Assembly: GCA_021769885.1 (NCBI GenBank)
Contig: JAETSA010000008.1
Coordinates: forward strand, 62,001 to 126,000
DNA from: Bacillota bacterium
Lineage (GTDB): Bacteria > Bacillota > Clostridia > Oscillospirales > Acutalibacteraceae
Reading direction: 5' to 3'
Length of the DNA stretch: 64,000 nt
Shown here piece after piece: positions 55,194-63,311 of this stretch. How positions within the stretch are numbered: the first letter of the stretch is position 1; every line of letters begins with the position of its first letter. A program made the position numbers and the translations under genes. Below the pieces are notes generated by a model. That model did no database searches. It was not told the DNA's origin and saw only the letters and a list, made by a program, of their open reading frames with translations.

Positions 55194-56709
55194 AAAACAA
55201 CATATAGAAAAACCAGCCCTCGCGGCTGTCCGTTTTCGGGCGAACACAGTTCGCCCCTACGATTTGTAGGGAACGACCGATGACGCGTTCCGAAAATTTT
55301 GCACAAAATAAGTTGGATTCACGCGTAGTGGCGGGGTGCGGGTCTCCGGTGGAGACCTCTGCATACGGAGTATGCAGAAGCACCGACCGAGCCGGTAGGC
55401 GAGACATTCCACGCCCGCCATCGGATTGTGCGAAATCGGCGTCGGTCGTGACGGGGGCGTCAAAAATCGCAATACGTGAAAATCCGATGATTGTACCCTT
55501 GAACACGCAGTTGTTTTTGCCGTCGTAAATCTCGAACGCTTCTACGCGTTGGGATTTGGTTGTATCCTCGGTTAGATACACACGGTCAACCGATTCGCGC
55601 GGAAAGCGCAAGGTAATCTCGCGACCGTCGTTGGAAACCGTTTTTTCGCTTTGCAGGCGGCAGGCTTCCTCTTTTTTGAGCCATTCGCCCATCTCCCGCA
55701 AGCGTTTCACATCACCTTTGGCGAACTGCCCTTTGCGGTTCGGCGGGATGTTTAGCAAAAATAAACTGTTATTGCCGACGGAATTGTAATAAATCCGCAT
55801 CAAATGATCAAGACTTTTGCGCGTGAAAAATTGCATTGGATGATAAAACCACCCGAGCCGAATGGATACATCCACTTCGGCGGGATACCACATAAACTCG
55901 TCGAAATCCGCCAGGAATTTGCGCGAGCCCATATCGGGGAGCATCACATCCTGACAGCGTTTCTGAAAAGCGCGCATATCGTCGGTATCCTGACAGTTGG
56001 CGGCGAAATTCTGCTGATCGTATTGGAATTTCGGCACAACGTTCCATTCGCTTTCGCGCGTTTTTCCGCTCTCGTTGCCAATCCAGCGCACATCGGGCGC
56101 ACAGCCCGACATCACGATATTCGGCTGTAATTCGACAGCCGTTTTCCAAATGCGTTCAAAATCGTATTTCTGCGCAGGCTGACCGTCTGCCTTGGCACCA
56201 CACGCGCCGTCAAGCCACAGCATAAAAATTTCGCCGTAATTTGTCAAAAGCTCCGTCAGCTGTGCAATATAAAAATCGTTGTAGGCGGGCGTACCGTACA
56301 GCGGACAGTTTCTGTCCCACGGCGAAAGATACACGCCGAATTTCAGCCCGTATTTGCGGCAGGCATCCGCCGTTTCGCGCACCACATCGCCCTTGCCGTT
56401 TTTGTAGGGACTGTTTTTTATGGAATGCTCGGTCGTTTCCGTCTGCCAAAGGCAAAAGCCGTCGTGATGCTTGCAGGTCAAAATCAGACCTTTCATACCT
56501 GCATCCTTAATGGCGCGGCACCAGCCGTCCGCGTCCTGCGCCTTGGGATTGAAAATCTGCGGGGATTCCTTGCCGCTTCCCCATTCGCGTCCCGTAAAGG
56601 TATTGACGGTATAATGCACAAAGGCATAATATTTCATTTCCTGAATGCGAAGCTGCCGCGCATTCGGCACGATGCTTGTATACAGGTCAATGCGTTCCTG
56701 TTCTGTCAA
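55177..56709 (-). CDS. Alpha-L-fucosidase (GH29), repeat-derived C-terminus
   Basis: 510 residues from TTG 56709, ten bases after AAGGAG; the longer frame begins in repeat DNA. The GH29 barrel is clear: KYYAFVHYTVNTFTGREWG, CKHHDGFCLWQTE, FGVYLSPWDRN and IFMLWLDGACG, whose Asp is the likely nucleophile. There is no signal peptide, so it probably acts on imported fucosylated glycans. From about residue 428 (SDGGRGMSRLPARSV) the reading frame runs through dispersed repeats, including three-way-junction copy 3, to a stop inside the SLOG gene. A terminator-like hairpin precedes the ribosome site. Confidence 0.9.
   Translation of the reverse strand: MTEQERIDLYTSIVPNARQLRIQEMKYYAFVHYTVNTFTGREWGSGKESPQIFNPKAQDADGWCRAIKDAGMKGLILTCKHHDGFCLWQTETTEHSIKNSPYKNGKGDVVRETADACRKYGLKFGVYLSPWDRNCPLYGTPAYNDFYIAQLTELLTNYGEIFMLWLDGACGAKADGQPAQKYDFERIWKTAVELQPNIVMSGCAPDVRWIGNESGKTRESEWNVVPKFQYDQQNFAANCQDTDDMRAFQKRCQDVMLPDMGSRKFLADFDEFMWYPAEVDVSIRLGWFYHPMQFFTRKSLDHLMRIYYNSVGNNSLFLLNIPPNRKGQFAKGDVKRLREMGEWLKKEEACRLQSEKTVSNDGREITLRFPRESVDRVYLTEDTTKSQRVEAFEIYDGKNNCVFKGTIIGFSRIAIFDAPVTTDADFAQSDGGRGMSRLPARSVLLHTPYAEVSTGDPHPATTRESNLFCAKFSERVIGRSLQIVGANCVRPKTDSREGWFFYMLFFTQQD
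55205..55333. repeat. Dispersed hairpin repeats within the fucosidase 3' end
   Basis: GGGCGAACACAGTTCGCCCC plus TACG (55238-55261) and GTAGGGAACGACCGATGACG with CGTTCC (55267-55292) are read through by the fucosidase frame. Confidence 0.7.
55334..55405 (+). repeat. Three-way-junction repeat, copy 3
   Basis: GGTGC, hairpin GGGTCTCCGGTGGAGACC, hairpin TCTGCATACGGAGTATGCAGA, GCACC, then GACCGAGCCGGTAGGCGAGA. It lies within the C-terminal part of the fucosidase reading frame. Confidence 0.8.
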
Positions 56710-56724
56710 TGCGTTTTCACTCCT

Positions 56725-56757
56725 TAAAAAACGCCCTGTAGAAAAGTACAGGGCGTT
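56725..56757 (-). terminator. Terminator-like hairpin upstream of the fucosidase ribosome site
   Basis: AACGCCCTGT and ACAGGGCGTT (56730-56739, 56748-56757) form a stem followed on the minus strand by TTTTTTAAGGAG. It either ends upstream transcripts or acts as a leader attenuator, as its layout equals that before infC. Confidence 0.7.
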
Positions 56758-56799
56758 GCGTGTTAAAATCAAATTGCGAGGATGCACAAAGTTTGTTCG

Positions 56800-57095
56800 G
56801 CGGGCGCGCAATGTGCCCCTACGGGGTTGTATTTTCTCGTTGGTTTTTGCAGAATTGAAATGTGCTCGGGTCGCCGAGGTGCGGGTGTCCGGTGGACACC
56901 TCTAAGCGAAGCTTAGAAGCACCGACCGAGCCGGCAGGCGAGAACGTCGGCCCCTACGACTTGTGCATCACCGTTGGCTTTATGCGAAAACCAACCTTGC
57001 TCGGGCGCTTCGTGAAGCGCCCCTACGGAATTGCGTTTTATCGTTAGGTTTGTGCGGATTTTGCGGGCAAACGCAGTTCGCCCCTACGAATTGGC
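56800..57095. repeat. Dispersed hairpin repeats
   Basis: The fucosidase-lipoprotein gap contains GGGCGCGCAATGTGCCCCTACG (56804), GGGCGCTTCGTGAAGCGCCC plus CTACG (57003-57027) and GGGCAAACGCAGTTCGCCC plus CTACG (57064-57088), around the three-way-junction copy 4. No gene is seen. Confidence 0.7.
56878..56958 (+). repeat. Three-way-junction repeat, copy 4
   Basis: GGTGC, hairpin GGGTGTCCGGTGGACACC, hairpin TCTAAGCgaaGCTTAGA, GCACC, then GACCGAGCCGGCAGGCGAGA and the CCCCTACG end. Nearly identical to copy 2. Confidence 0.8.
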
Positions 57096-57110
57096 GGATG
57101 CATATATTTT

Positions 57111-58190
57111 TTATTTCGCTTCCGATGCCCAGCCAAAGCGGTAATACATATTGCCGCCGCAGTCGAAGTTTACAGTCTGCGTGCCGAGCGACTCTAAAGA
57201 GCCTTCGCCTGTGAGCGTTGCGGTAACCTTCATATTCTTATCATAAGAAAGAGAAAGCAGCTCGTCGGTCGCGGCATTGAACGTCGCGGTAATCACGCAG
57301 TCGAACGGTGTAACGTCCGCCTTGGTGATTGTAAAGGAGTTCTCGGGACGGTTCAGCTTCGAGAGCACATCTGCGGGGTCGCGGAACGAATACGCTTTGC
57401 GAATCGCGGCTTCGTCATTTTTCAAATGGATTTCCACCGTGCGCGTAAGCTCGGTAACCACATCCTGCTCTGCGGAATTTTTCTCGGTCGTGGCGGTGAC
57501 GGAAGAATAAATTGCGTCGATATCCGCAAGTGTAATCGAAGAAACCAGGTCACTGCCCTTCAGATATACAATGTCATTCAGGTTTTCCTCTGCCTCGGTC
57601 GCGCCGTTCGGCAGAGCACCTTTCAGTCCGTCCATAATAAAGTCTTTATACAGGCGGGCGGATTTCGCAAGCGCGGAGTTTTCATCGGCTTCCGCGCCGT
57701 TTGCATCCGTGAATTTGATGGTGCTGTCCGAAACCCAAAAATCCTCTTTGTATTCGGTTTGGGGCTTCTGCGTTTTTACGGCATTTGCAATGCGCGTGTA
57801 GTACTCGAGCACCTCTGCGCGGTTTGCCGCCAAAGCGGCCTGCTCACTGTCGTCCAAAAGCGCGAGCACCTTATTGAACAGTTCCGGGTCGTTTTTGTTG
57901 CCCGAATAGCGCGCTTTGATATCGTTGTAATTCAGCTGAATTTCGGTGTCGTCGGTTTTCTCTTGGAAATCCTCAAACAGATTTGCAAGCAAATCCGCCG
58001 GCAAAACCTCTTTGAGTTCGCCGTAAGTGAACGTGAACATCGCATCGTGCAAATCGGTTTTCAGTGTAACGGCGACGGGCTCAGGCGTTTCCTCTTGTTT
58101 CGAGAAGCTGAGGTCGCACGAGGTCAGTGCCGCAACCGAGAGCAAAACGGCAAGCAGCACACAAACGGTTTTCATAACTTTGCTTTGCAT
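57111..58190 (-). CDS. Putative lipoprotein
   Basis: 359 residues from ATG 58190 (MQSKVMKTVCVLLAVLLS), preceded by AAAGGGG. The lipobox is AALTSC, giving a lipid-anchored Cys near residue 25. The mature part has no family I recognise; it alternates acidic helices (DEQ-rich) with beta-strand stretches and may be a surface or cell-envelope protein. A long antisense ORF over it is a codon-usage shadow. It lies 22 nt downstream of the M28 peptidase stop, so both are probably in one transcript. Confidence 0.65.
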   Translation of the reverse strand: MQSKVMKTVCVLLAVLLSVAALTSCDLSFSKQEETPEPVAVTLKTDLHDAMFTFTYGELKEVLPADLLANLFEDFQEKTDDTEIQLNYNDIKARYSGNKNDPELFNKVLALLDDSEQAALAANRAEVLEYYTRIANAVKTQKPQTEYKEDFWVSDSTIKFTDANGAEADENSALAKSARLYKDFIMDGLKGALPNGATEAEENLNDIVYLKGSDLVSSITLADIDAIYSSVTATTEKNSAEQDVVTELTRTVEIHLKNDEAAIRKAYSFRDPADVLSKLNRPENSFTITKADVTPFDCVITATFNAATDELLSLSYDKNMKVTATLTGEGSLESLGTQTVNFDCGGNMYYRFGWASEAK

Positions 58191-58212
58191 AATCAATACC
58201 CCTTTCAGGATG

Positions 58213-59424
58213 TTAATAAACTTCTTTTAAGCCTTCGCTGTCGAACAGAAAGGCGGTTTCCAAAAGAATGTCGATACCCGCTTCCACAGTTTTCGGGTCG
58301 AGGTTTTGGGCAGTGTCACCGCGGGTATGGTAGTAGCGCGCGGGCGTGGGGTCCATTGCCGCGAGGGCGACGGCATTCATCCCGCCCTGCTGAATCGCGG
58401 CGGCATCGGAAGAACCGAAGGTGACGCTTGCATAGTCCAAATTGTAGCCTGCAATTTCACTTGCTTTTTTCACCATTGCGGCGGCGCGTGCGTCCAGCTT
58501 CACCGTACCGCTCATATCCTTATTGTACACACCCATAAAATCAAAGTCGCGAAGCGTGTCGGTGGCAACGAATACGGTTTCCACGTTATCCTCATTCGCG
58601 TGCTTTTTCGCGAATGCCTTTGCGCCGCGCAGGCCTGCTTCCTCACAGCCCATCGAAACGGCGACAACCTCGGTATTTTCAAAACGGATGTCGTTTGCCG
58701 CCATATAGCGAAGCACCGCTAAGGAGGCGAACACGCCTGTCAGATTGTCATTTGCACCGGGCACGACCAATTTCCAGTTGACAAAGAACGCGCCGAGCAA
58801 AATCGGCACTGCCGTGACGAATGCAAGCACCAGAATCACGGTGGAAAGCCATTCGGGCACGGGGCACAAGGAAAGAATATCCAAAACGAACTGCACGAAC
58901 ACCGAACCGAACGCCAATGCGATTACGGCGACAAGCAGCTTTCCGCCGCCGAGGTGCGTGTATGTCCATTCGTATGCGGAATCGATATGCCCGCTGAAAA
59001 TGATGCGGCGTTTGGTTTCGCCTGCCGACTTACGCGTGCACACGACATTGCAGGACCGCCGCTTCGGGAAAAACGGGTCTAAAATCGGCTTATAAAGCAA
59101 AAATTCAACCACCAAAAACACAAGCGAGAGTGCGGAAAGTGCAAGTGCACCGATATTAAATGCCGTGCTCAAAGCGGGAACTGCGTCAAAGCGGCTCAAA
59201 ATGAGCAGGACAGCGGAAATCATCATCAGTACGACGTCCACAAGCACCCAACCCATAAACGCTTTCGGGTGCAGTTCAAAATCCTCGGTTTCAACGGAAT
59301 CGGCGACGTTTTTCATCGATTCGGCGATATACGCCTGCGCCTTGCGCTCGCTTTCTTCGCCCGATTCGCGCGGACCGATTTGCGAGCAAACCTTTTTGAC
59401 CTCACGCAGTGTGTAATTGGTCAT
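58213..59424 (-). CDS. M28-family zinc aminopeptidase with membrane segments
   Basis: 403 residues from ATG 59424 (MTNYTLREVKKVCSQ), after AGGGAA. Two hydrophobic segments near 60-80 and 90-112, and further ones around 185-235, interrupt the peptidase domain. Zinc ligands are visible: SGHID, PGANDN, GCEEAGL, ATDT and YYHTRGD. It probably trims peptides at the membrane. It lies directly upstream of the lipoprotein gene. Confidence 0.85.
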   Translation of the reverse strand: MTNYTLREVKKVCSQIGPRESGEESERKAQAYIAESMKNVADSVETEDFELHPKAFMGWVLVDVVLMMISAVLLILSRFDAVPALSTAFNIGALALSALSLVFLVVEFLLYKPILDPFFPKRRSCNVVCTRKSAGETKRRIIFSGHIDSAYEWTYTHLGGGKLLVAVIALAFGSVFVQFVLDILSLCPVPEWLSTVILVLAFVTAVPILLGAFFVNWKLVVPGANDNLTGVFASLAVLRYMAANDIRFENTEVVAVSMGCEEAGLRGAKAFAKKHANEDNVETVFVATDTLRDFDFMGVYNKDMSGTVKLDARAAAMVKKASEIAGYNLDYASVTFGSSDAAAIQQGGMNAVALAAMDPTPARYYHTRGDTAQNLDPKTVEAGIDILLETAFLFDSEGLKEVY

Positions 59425-59615
59425 TTCCCTGCGACGGGAGGGGTAATTCGCGTTACTTTCACGCGCCAGCATAGAATCACTCCAAAATGCAATAATAAAA
59501 TTCGTTTTCCGCCCGCCTTTGGCGGCTTGCCCGAGAGCAGAGCCGGAGAGGCGTATAATCATAAGAGTTGATTTTTATTTTACCATATATAAGAAAAAAA
59601 GTCGATAGGGAATTT

Positions 59616-60029
59616 TCACAAAACCATCAGCAATGTGCCTGCCCCGATCAGCGCACAGCCAATCAAGGACTTCCAAGTGCATTCCTCGTGCAGAAACACA
59701 AAGGCGAGAATCATCGTCAGCACAACGCTCAGCTTATCAATCGGCACGACCTTCGAAGCCTCACCCAATTGCAGTGCGCGGTAGTAGCAAAGCCACGACG
59801 CGCCCGTAGCAAGCCCGGAAAGGATTAAAAATATCCAGCTTTTTCTGCTGATTTCCGAAAGCCCGCTTTGTGCGTGTGTCAAAAAGACCATTCCCCACGA
59901 CATCAGCACGACCACCACGGTGCGAACGGCAGTTGCAAGATTGGAATTTACGCCGTCGATACCCACTTTTGCAAGGATAGAGGTCAGTGCCGCGAACACG
60001 GCGGAAAGTACTGCAAATACAGCCCACAT
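59616..60029 (-). CDS. EamA-type small membrane transporter
   Basis: 137 residues with four to five hydrophobic segments and the EamA/DMT pattern (AALTSILAKVGIDGVNSNLA, ALQLGEASKVVPIDKLSVVL, TWKSLIGCALIGAGTLLMVL). Half-size DMT proteins form dimers and export or import small metabolites. ATG 60029 follows AGGAGTG. The substrate is unknown. Confidence 0.88.
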   Translation of the reverse strand: MWAVFAVLSAVFAALTSILAKVGIDGVNSNLATAVRTVVVVLMSWGMVFLTHAQSGLSEISRKSWIFLILSGLATGASWLCYYRALQLGEASKVVPIDKLSVVLTMILAFVFLHEECTWKSLIGCALIGAGTLLMVL

Positions 60030-60131
60030 ACAACATCACTCCTAATTGTTTATCATAGCATACTGCGCGAGCGACCGCAAGTTGTATCCGATAAATTTCG
60101 GGATTTCCGTCCGCGAAAACGGGGATTTCTG

Positions 60132-60160
60132 TTGACAGAATGCGTGAAAAATTTTACAAT
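60132..60160 (+). promoter_or_regulatory. Promoter of the VanY-like gene
   Basis: TTGACA (60132-60137) and TACAAT (60155-60160) with a 17-bp spacer, 35 nt before the ATG. Confidence 0.75.
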
Positions 60161-60195
60161 AGGCATAGGAATCCGATAAAAAAGGACTTTAAAAT

Positions 60196-61065
60196 ATGGC
60201 AAAACGAAGAATCAAAAAATCCGTAAAGGCAAAGGGCGCTTTGGCACTGTTGTTGGTCGTGATTCTGACCGCGCTGTGTACAGGCTTTGCCGTTACGCAA
60301 AAGCACAAAATCGCAAAAGAGGCAGAAACCTCCGTGCCGACGGAAGCCGAATCCGAATCGGCAACGGCTGAACCGACCGAAGCGCCGACAGAGGGCACGA
60401 CTGTGCCGACAACCACAGAGCCGACAACCACAGAGCCGACAACGGCGAAAGCCCCGCCTGTCTCTCTGCCTGCGGCGAGTGCGGACAATCCCGTCATTGT
60501 TTCGCCGACGGGCGATAAATGGGAGCTGACGGTCGTCAATCTTTCTTACTGCCTGCCCGAAGGGTACGAGCCGAAATTGGCGGCGGCGGTTGAGGGCAGC
60601 TCCGTACAGCTCGATGAGCGCGTCGCGCCGCAGTACGCGGCAATGTATGCGGCGGCAAAGGCGGACGGCTGTACGCTGACGCCGTATTCGGGCTACCGCT
60701 CCTACGCACGGCAGAAAAACAACTTTGACCGCAAGGTGGACTATTATAAAAAGCAAGGCTTTTCAGAGGCGGATGCGATTGTGAAAACGCGTGAACGCAT
60801 TTTGCCCGCAGGCCATTCCGAGCACAATATGGGCTTTGCGATGGATGTGGTGAGCGCAAGTGCGGATTTCGTATCCACCAAGGAATATTCATGGCTTGTC
60901 GCCCACGCGCACGAATACGGCTTCATTTTGCGTTATCCTGAAAATAAAACGCAGATTACAGGCGTGATGTATGAGCCGTGGCATTGGCGGTATGTCGGCG
61001 AAAAAGCGGCGAAAGAGATGCAGCAAAGCGGGCAGTGCTTAGAGGAATATCTGGGGCTGGCGTAA
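60196..61065 (+). CDS. D-alanyl-D-alanine carboxypeptidase, VanY/M15B type
   Basis: 289 residues. A membrane anchor spans ~13-35, then a Thr/Pro/Glu-rich linker with TTEPTTTEPTTA repeats, then an M15B domain (~105-289). Zinc ligands lie in GHSEHNMGFAMDV (His and Asp) and EPWHWRYVG (His), with SGYRSYARQ as a supporting motif. It trims the terminal D-Ala of peptidoglycan stems at the cell surface. It is monocistronic with its own promoter; no vancomycin-resistance genes are nearby. Confidence 0.93.
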   Translation: MAKRRIKKSVKAKGALALLLVVILTALCTGFAVTQKHKIAKEAETSVPTEAESESATAEPTEAPTEGTTVPTTTEPTTTEPTTAKAPPVSLPAASADNPVIVSPTGDKWELTVVNLSYCLPEGYEPKLAAAVEGSSVQLDERVAPQYAAMYAAAKADGCTLTPYSGYRSYARQKNNFDRKVDYYKKQGFSEADAIVKTRERILPAGHSEHNMGFAMDVVSASADFVSTKEYSWLVAHAHEYGFILRYPENKTQITGVMYEPWHWRYVGEKAAKEMQQSGQCLEEYLGLA

Positions 61066-61089
61066 AGGTTTTAAACAATTTTATGTTTT

Positions 61090-61300
61090 TGCACAAACCC
61101 CGTAGGGGCGCTTCACGAAGCGCCCGTTATCGTAAAATCCAGCACATCTTGCGGTAACAATTTGTAGGGGCGAACTGTGTTCGCCTGCGGACGGACGTCC
61201 CTACGCGCGAATCAAATTTACATTGTGCAACGTGAGATTCTTCGCTACGCTCAGAATGACAAGATAGACCGTAGGGGCGTGCAGCCGCCCGCAGGCGTGT
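61090..61300. repeat. Dispersed hairpin repeats
   Basis: GTAGGGGCGCTTCACGAAGC with GCCC (61102-61124), GTAGGGGCGAACTGTGTTCGCC (61163-61184), GGACGGACGTCCCTACG (61189) and GAGATTCTTCGCTACGCTCA (61231), in the gap before the GH35 gene. No gene is seen. Confidence 0.7.
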
Positions 61301-61359
61301 GCATTCCCTACACAGTTGCAATAAATCCAATCAAAATAACCCAAACAGGAGTATCATTT

Positions 61360-63141
61360 ATGCTGACAACCAAAGGCGGAAAATTTTTCTTGGACGGCAA
61401 GCCGTTCGCCATTTATTCGGGCGCAATACACTATTTCCGCGTGCCGCGCGAATACTGGGAGGACCGACTTTTAAAGATGAAAGCGGCAGGCTTCAATACG
61501 GTTGAAACCTATACGTGCTGGAACCTGCACGAGCCGCGCGAGGGTGAATTTGATTTCACGGGCATGCTCGACATCGCAGAATTTCTGCGCACCGCGCAAA
61601 AGGTCGGGCTGTATGCTGTGGTGCGTCCCGGTCCTTACATATGCGCCGAATGGGATTTCGGCGGCTTCCCCGCATGGCTTTTGAAAGACAAAAATATGCG
61701 TCTGCGCTGTAACTACAAGCCGTATTTGGACTGCGTACGCCGCTACTATACGGCACTCGGTGCACAAATCAACGGGCTGTTAGATAAAAACGGCGGCAAT
61801 ATCATTGCTATGCAGGTCGAAAACGAATACGGCAGCTACGGCAATGATAAGCAATACTTGCAGGCAATCCGCGAAATTATGGCGGAGGCGGGTATGGATT
61901 CGTTTTTATTCACCTCGGACGGGGATTGCGACTGGATGCTGTCGGGCGGCGGACTGCCTGATGTATTTAAGGTAATGAACTTCGGCTCACGCGCAAAAAT
62001 GCTTCTAAAAAAGCTGGATAAATATCAAAAAAATATGCCCTATATGTGCGGCGAATTTTGGGACGGCTGGTTTGACCATTGGGGCGTCAAGCATCACACG
62101 CGCCCTGCGTCTGAGATTCAAAAGGAAATTAAGGATTTCCTCGATATGGATGCCAGCTTTAATCTATATATGTTCCACGGCGGCACGAACTTCGGCTTTA
62201 CGGCAGGCGCAAACTGCCATAAGCAGTACGAGCCGACCGTCACAAGCTACGATTACAGTGCACCGCTGACGGAATGGGGCGCGTACACCCCGACCTATCA
62301 CGCGATTCGGGATTTGCTTTGCGAAAAGCAAGGCATTGAAAAAGGCGTTTTGCCGCCCGAGCCGAAATTACAGTATGTCGGCGAAGTGCAGTTGACGCAA
62401 TCCGCAGGTCTTTTTGAAAATCTGCCGAATATTGCAGAAAAGCATTATGCACCCGCACCCGAGAGTATGGAATATTTCGGGCAGAATTTCGGCTATATTC
62501 TGTATTCCACGGTAATTCGCGGCAAATATGAGCCTGCCAAACTGCAAATTGAAGGTGTGCACGACAACGCCTATCTGTTTGTAGACGGCAAGCTGAAAAA
62601 GACCTATTACCGTCATAAAAATCCGAAAATGGAGAACGGCGACGGCTTTTCGGTTTCGCTCGGCGGCTTCAAGGACGAAAAGCGCATCGATATTTTGGTC
62701 GATGCTATGGGGCGTGTCAACTACGGCAAGCACCTGTATGACCGCAAGGGTATTTCCCGCGTGATGCTCGGCAATCAGCTGTTGTTTGATTTCACGGTAC
62801 ACACCATTCCGATGGATAATCTTGAAAAACTGCAATACGGCACATCGGTCGAAAAATTCCCGAAATTCTTCAAGGGTACTTTTAAAGCCGCGACGGATGC
62901 GGACTGCTTTGTGGATATGAGCGGCTTTAAAAAGGGCTGTGTGTTCATAAACGGCTTTAACCTCGGACGGTATTGGGAGGCAGGCCCGCAGGTCACACTG
63001 TATGTTCCCAAAGGGGTGCTGAAAGCCGAAAATGAAATTGTTATTTTCGAGCAGGAGGGCACTGACCGCAGTGCCGTGGTGATTACCGATACCCCGAAGC
63101 TTGACAAACCGAAAAAGCGGCGTTGGTTTTGGCAGAAATAA
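61360..63141 (+). CDS. Beta-galactosidase (GH35)
   Basis: 593 residues from ATG 61360 (MLTTKGGKFFLDGKPFAIY), after ACAGGAG; the longer frame starts in repeat DNA. The barrel shows GAIHYFRVPREYWEDRLLKM, GPYICAEWDFGG, acid/base Glu156 in QVENEYG and nucleophile Glu231 in CGEFWDGW. C-terminal jelly-roll domains follow (~390-590). There is no signal peptide, so it acts inside the cell on galactose-terminated glycans. It precedes a sialidase-like gene by 170 nt. Confidence 0.95.
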   Translation: MLTTKGGKFFLDGKPFAIYSGAIHYFRVPREYWEDRLLKMKAAGFNTVETYTCWNLHEPREGEFDFTGMLDIAEFLRTAQKVGLYAVVRPGPYICAEWDFGGFPAWLLKDKNMRLRCNYKPYLDCVRRYYTALGAQINGLLDKNGGNIIAMQVENEYGSYGNDKQYLQAIREIMAEAGMDSFLFTSDGDCDWMLSGGGLPDVFKVMNFGSRAKMLLKKLDKYQKNMPYMCGEFWDGWFDHWGVKHHTRPASEIQKEIKDFLDMDASFNLYMFHGGTNFGFTAGANCHKQYEPTVTSYDYSAPLTEWGAYTPTYHAIRDLLCEKQGIEKGVLPPEPKLQYVGEVQLTQSAGLFENLPNIAEKHYAPAPESMEYFGQNFGYILYSTVIRGKYEPAKLQIEGVHDNAYLFVDGKLKKTYYRHKNPKMENGDGFSVSLGGFKDEKRIDILVDAMGRVNYGKHLYDRKGISRVMLGNQLLFDFTVHTIPMDNLEKLQYGTSVEKFPKFFKGTFKAATDADCFVDMSGFKKGCVFINGFNLGRYWEAGPQVTLYVPKGVLKAENEIVIFEQEGTDRSAVVITDTPKLDKPKKRRWFWQK

Positions 63142-63144
63142 CCT

Positions 63145-63262
63145 GTCATTCTGAGCCGTAGGCGAAGAATCTCACATCGCACAAAGTAAATTCGATATAT
63201 ACGTAGCGCGTTCCGCGGATTTACATCATACTTTTGCGGGCGCACAATGCGCGCCCCTACGA
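63145..63262. repeat. Dispersed repeats between GH35 and sialidase-like genes
   Basis: GTCATTCTGAGCCGTAGGCG with AAGAATCTC (63145-63173) and GGGCGCACAATGCGCGCCCC plus TACG (63239-63262). Confidence 0.65.
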
Positions 63263-63311
63263 TACATACAAATAAATTTTTTCTATTCAAATACAAACGG
63301 AGGCAACAGCT

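Noticed and set aside
57426-58424. 332-codon plus-strand ORF
   Set aside because: It is antisense to the lipoprotein gene, lacks a ribosome site and family features, and arises from GC-rich codon usage on the other strand.
60196-61065. VanY-like gene as part of a vancomycin-resistance cluster
   Set aside because: No vanHAX, vanR or vanS genes are near; the gene has its own promoter and looks like an ordinary peptidoglycan carboxypeptidase.
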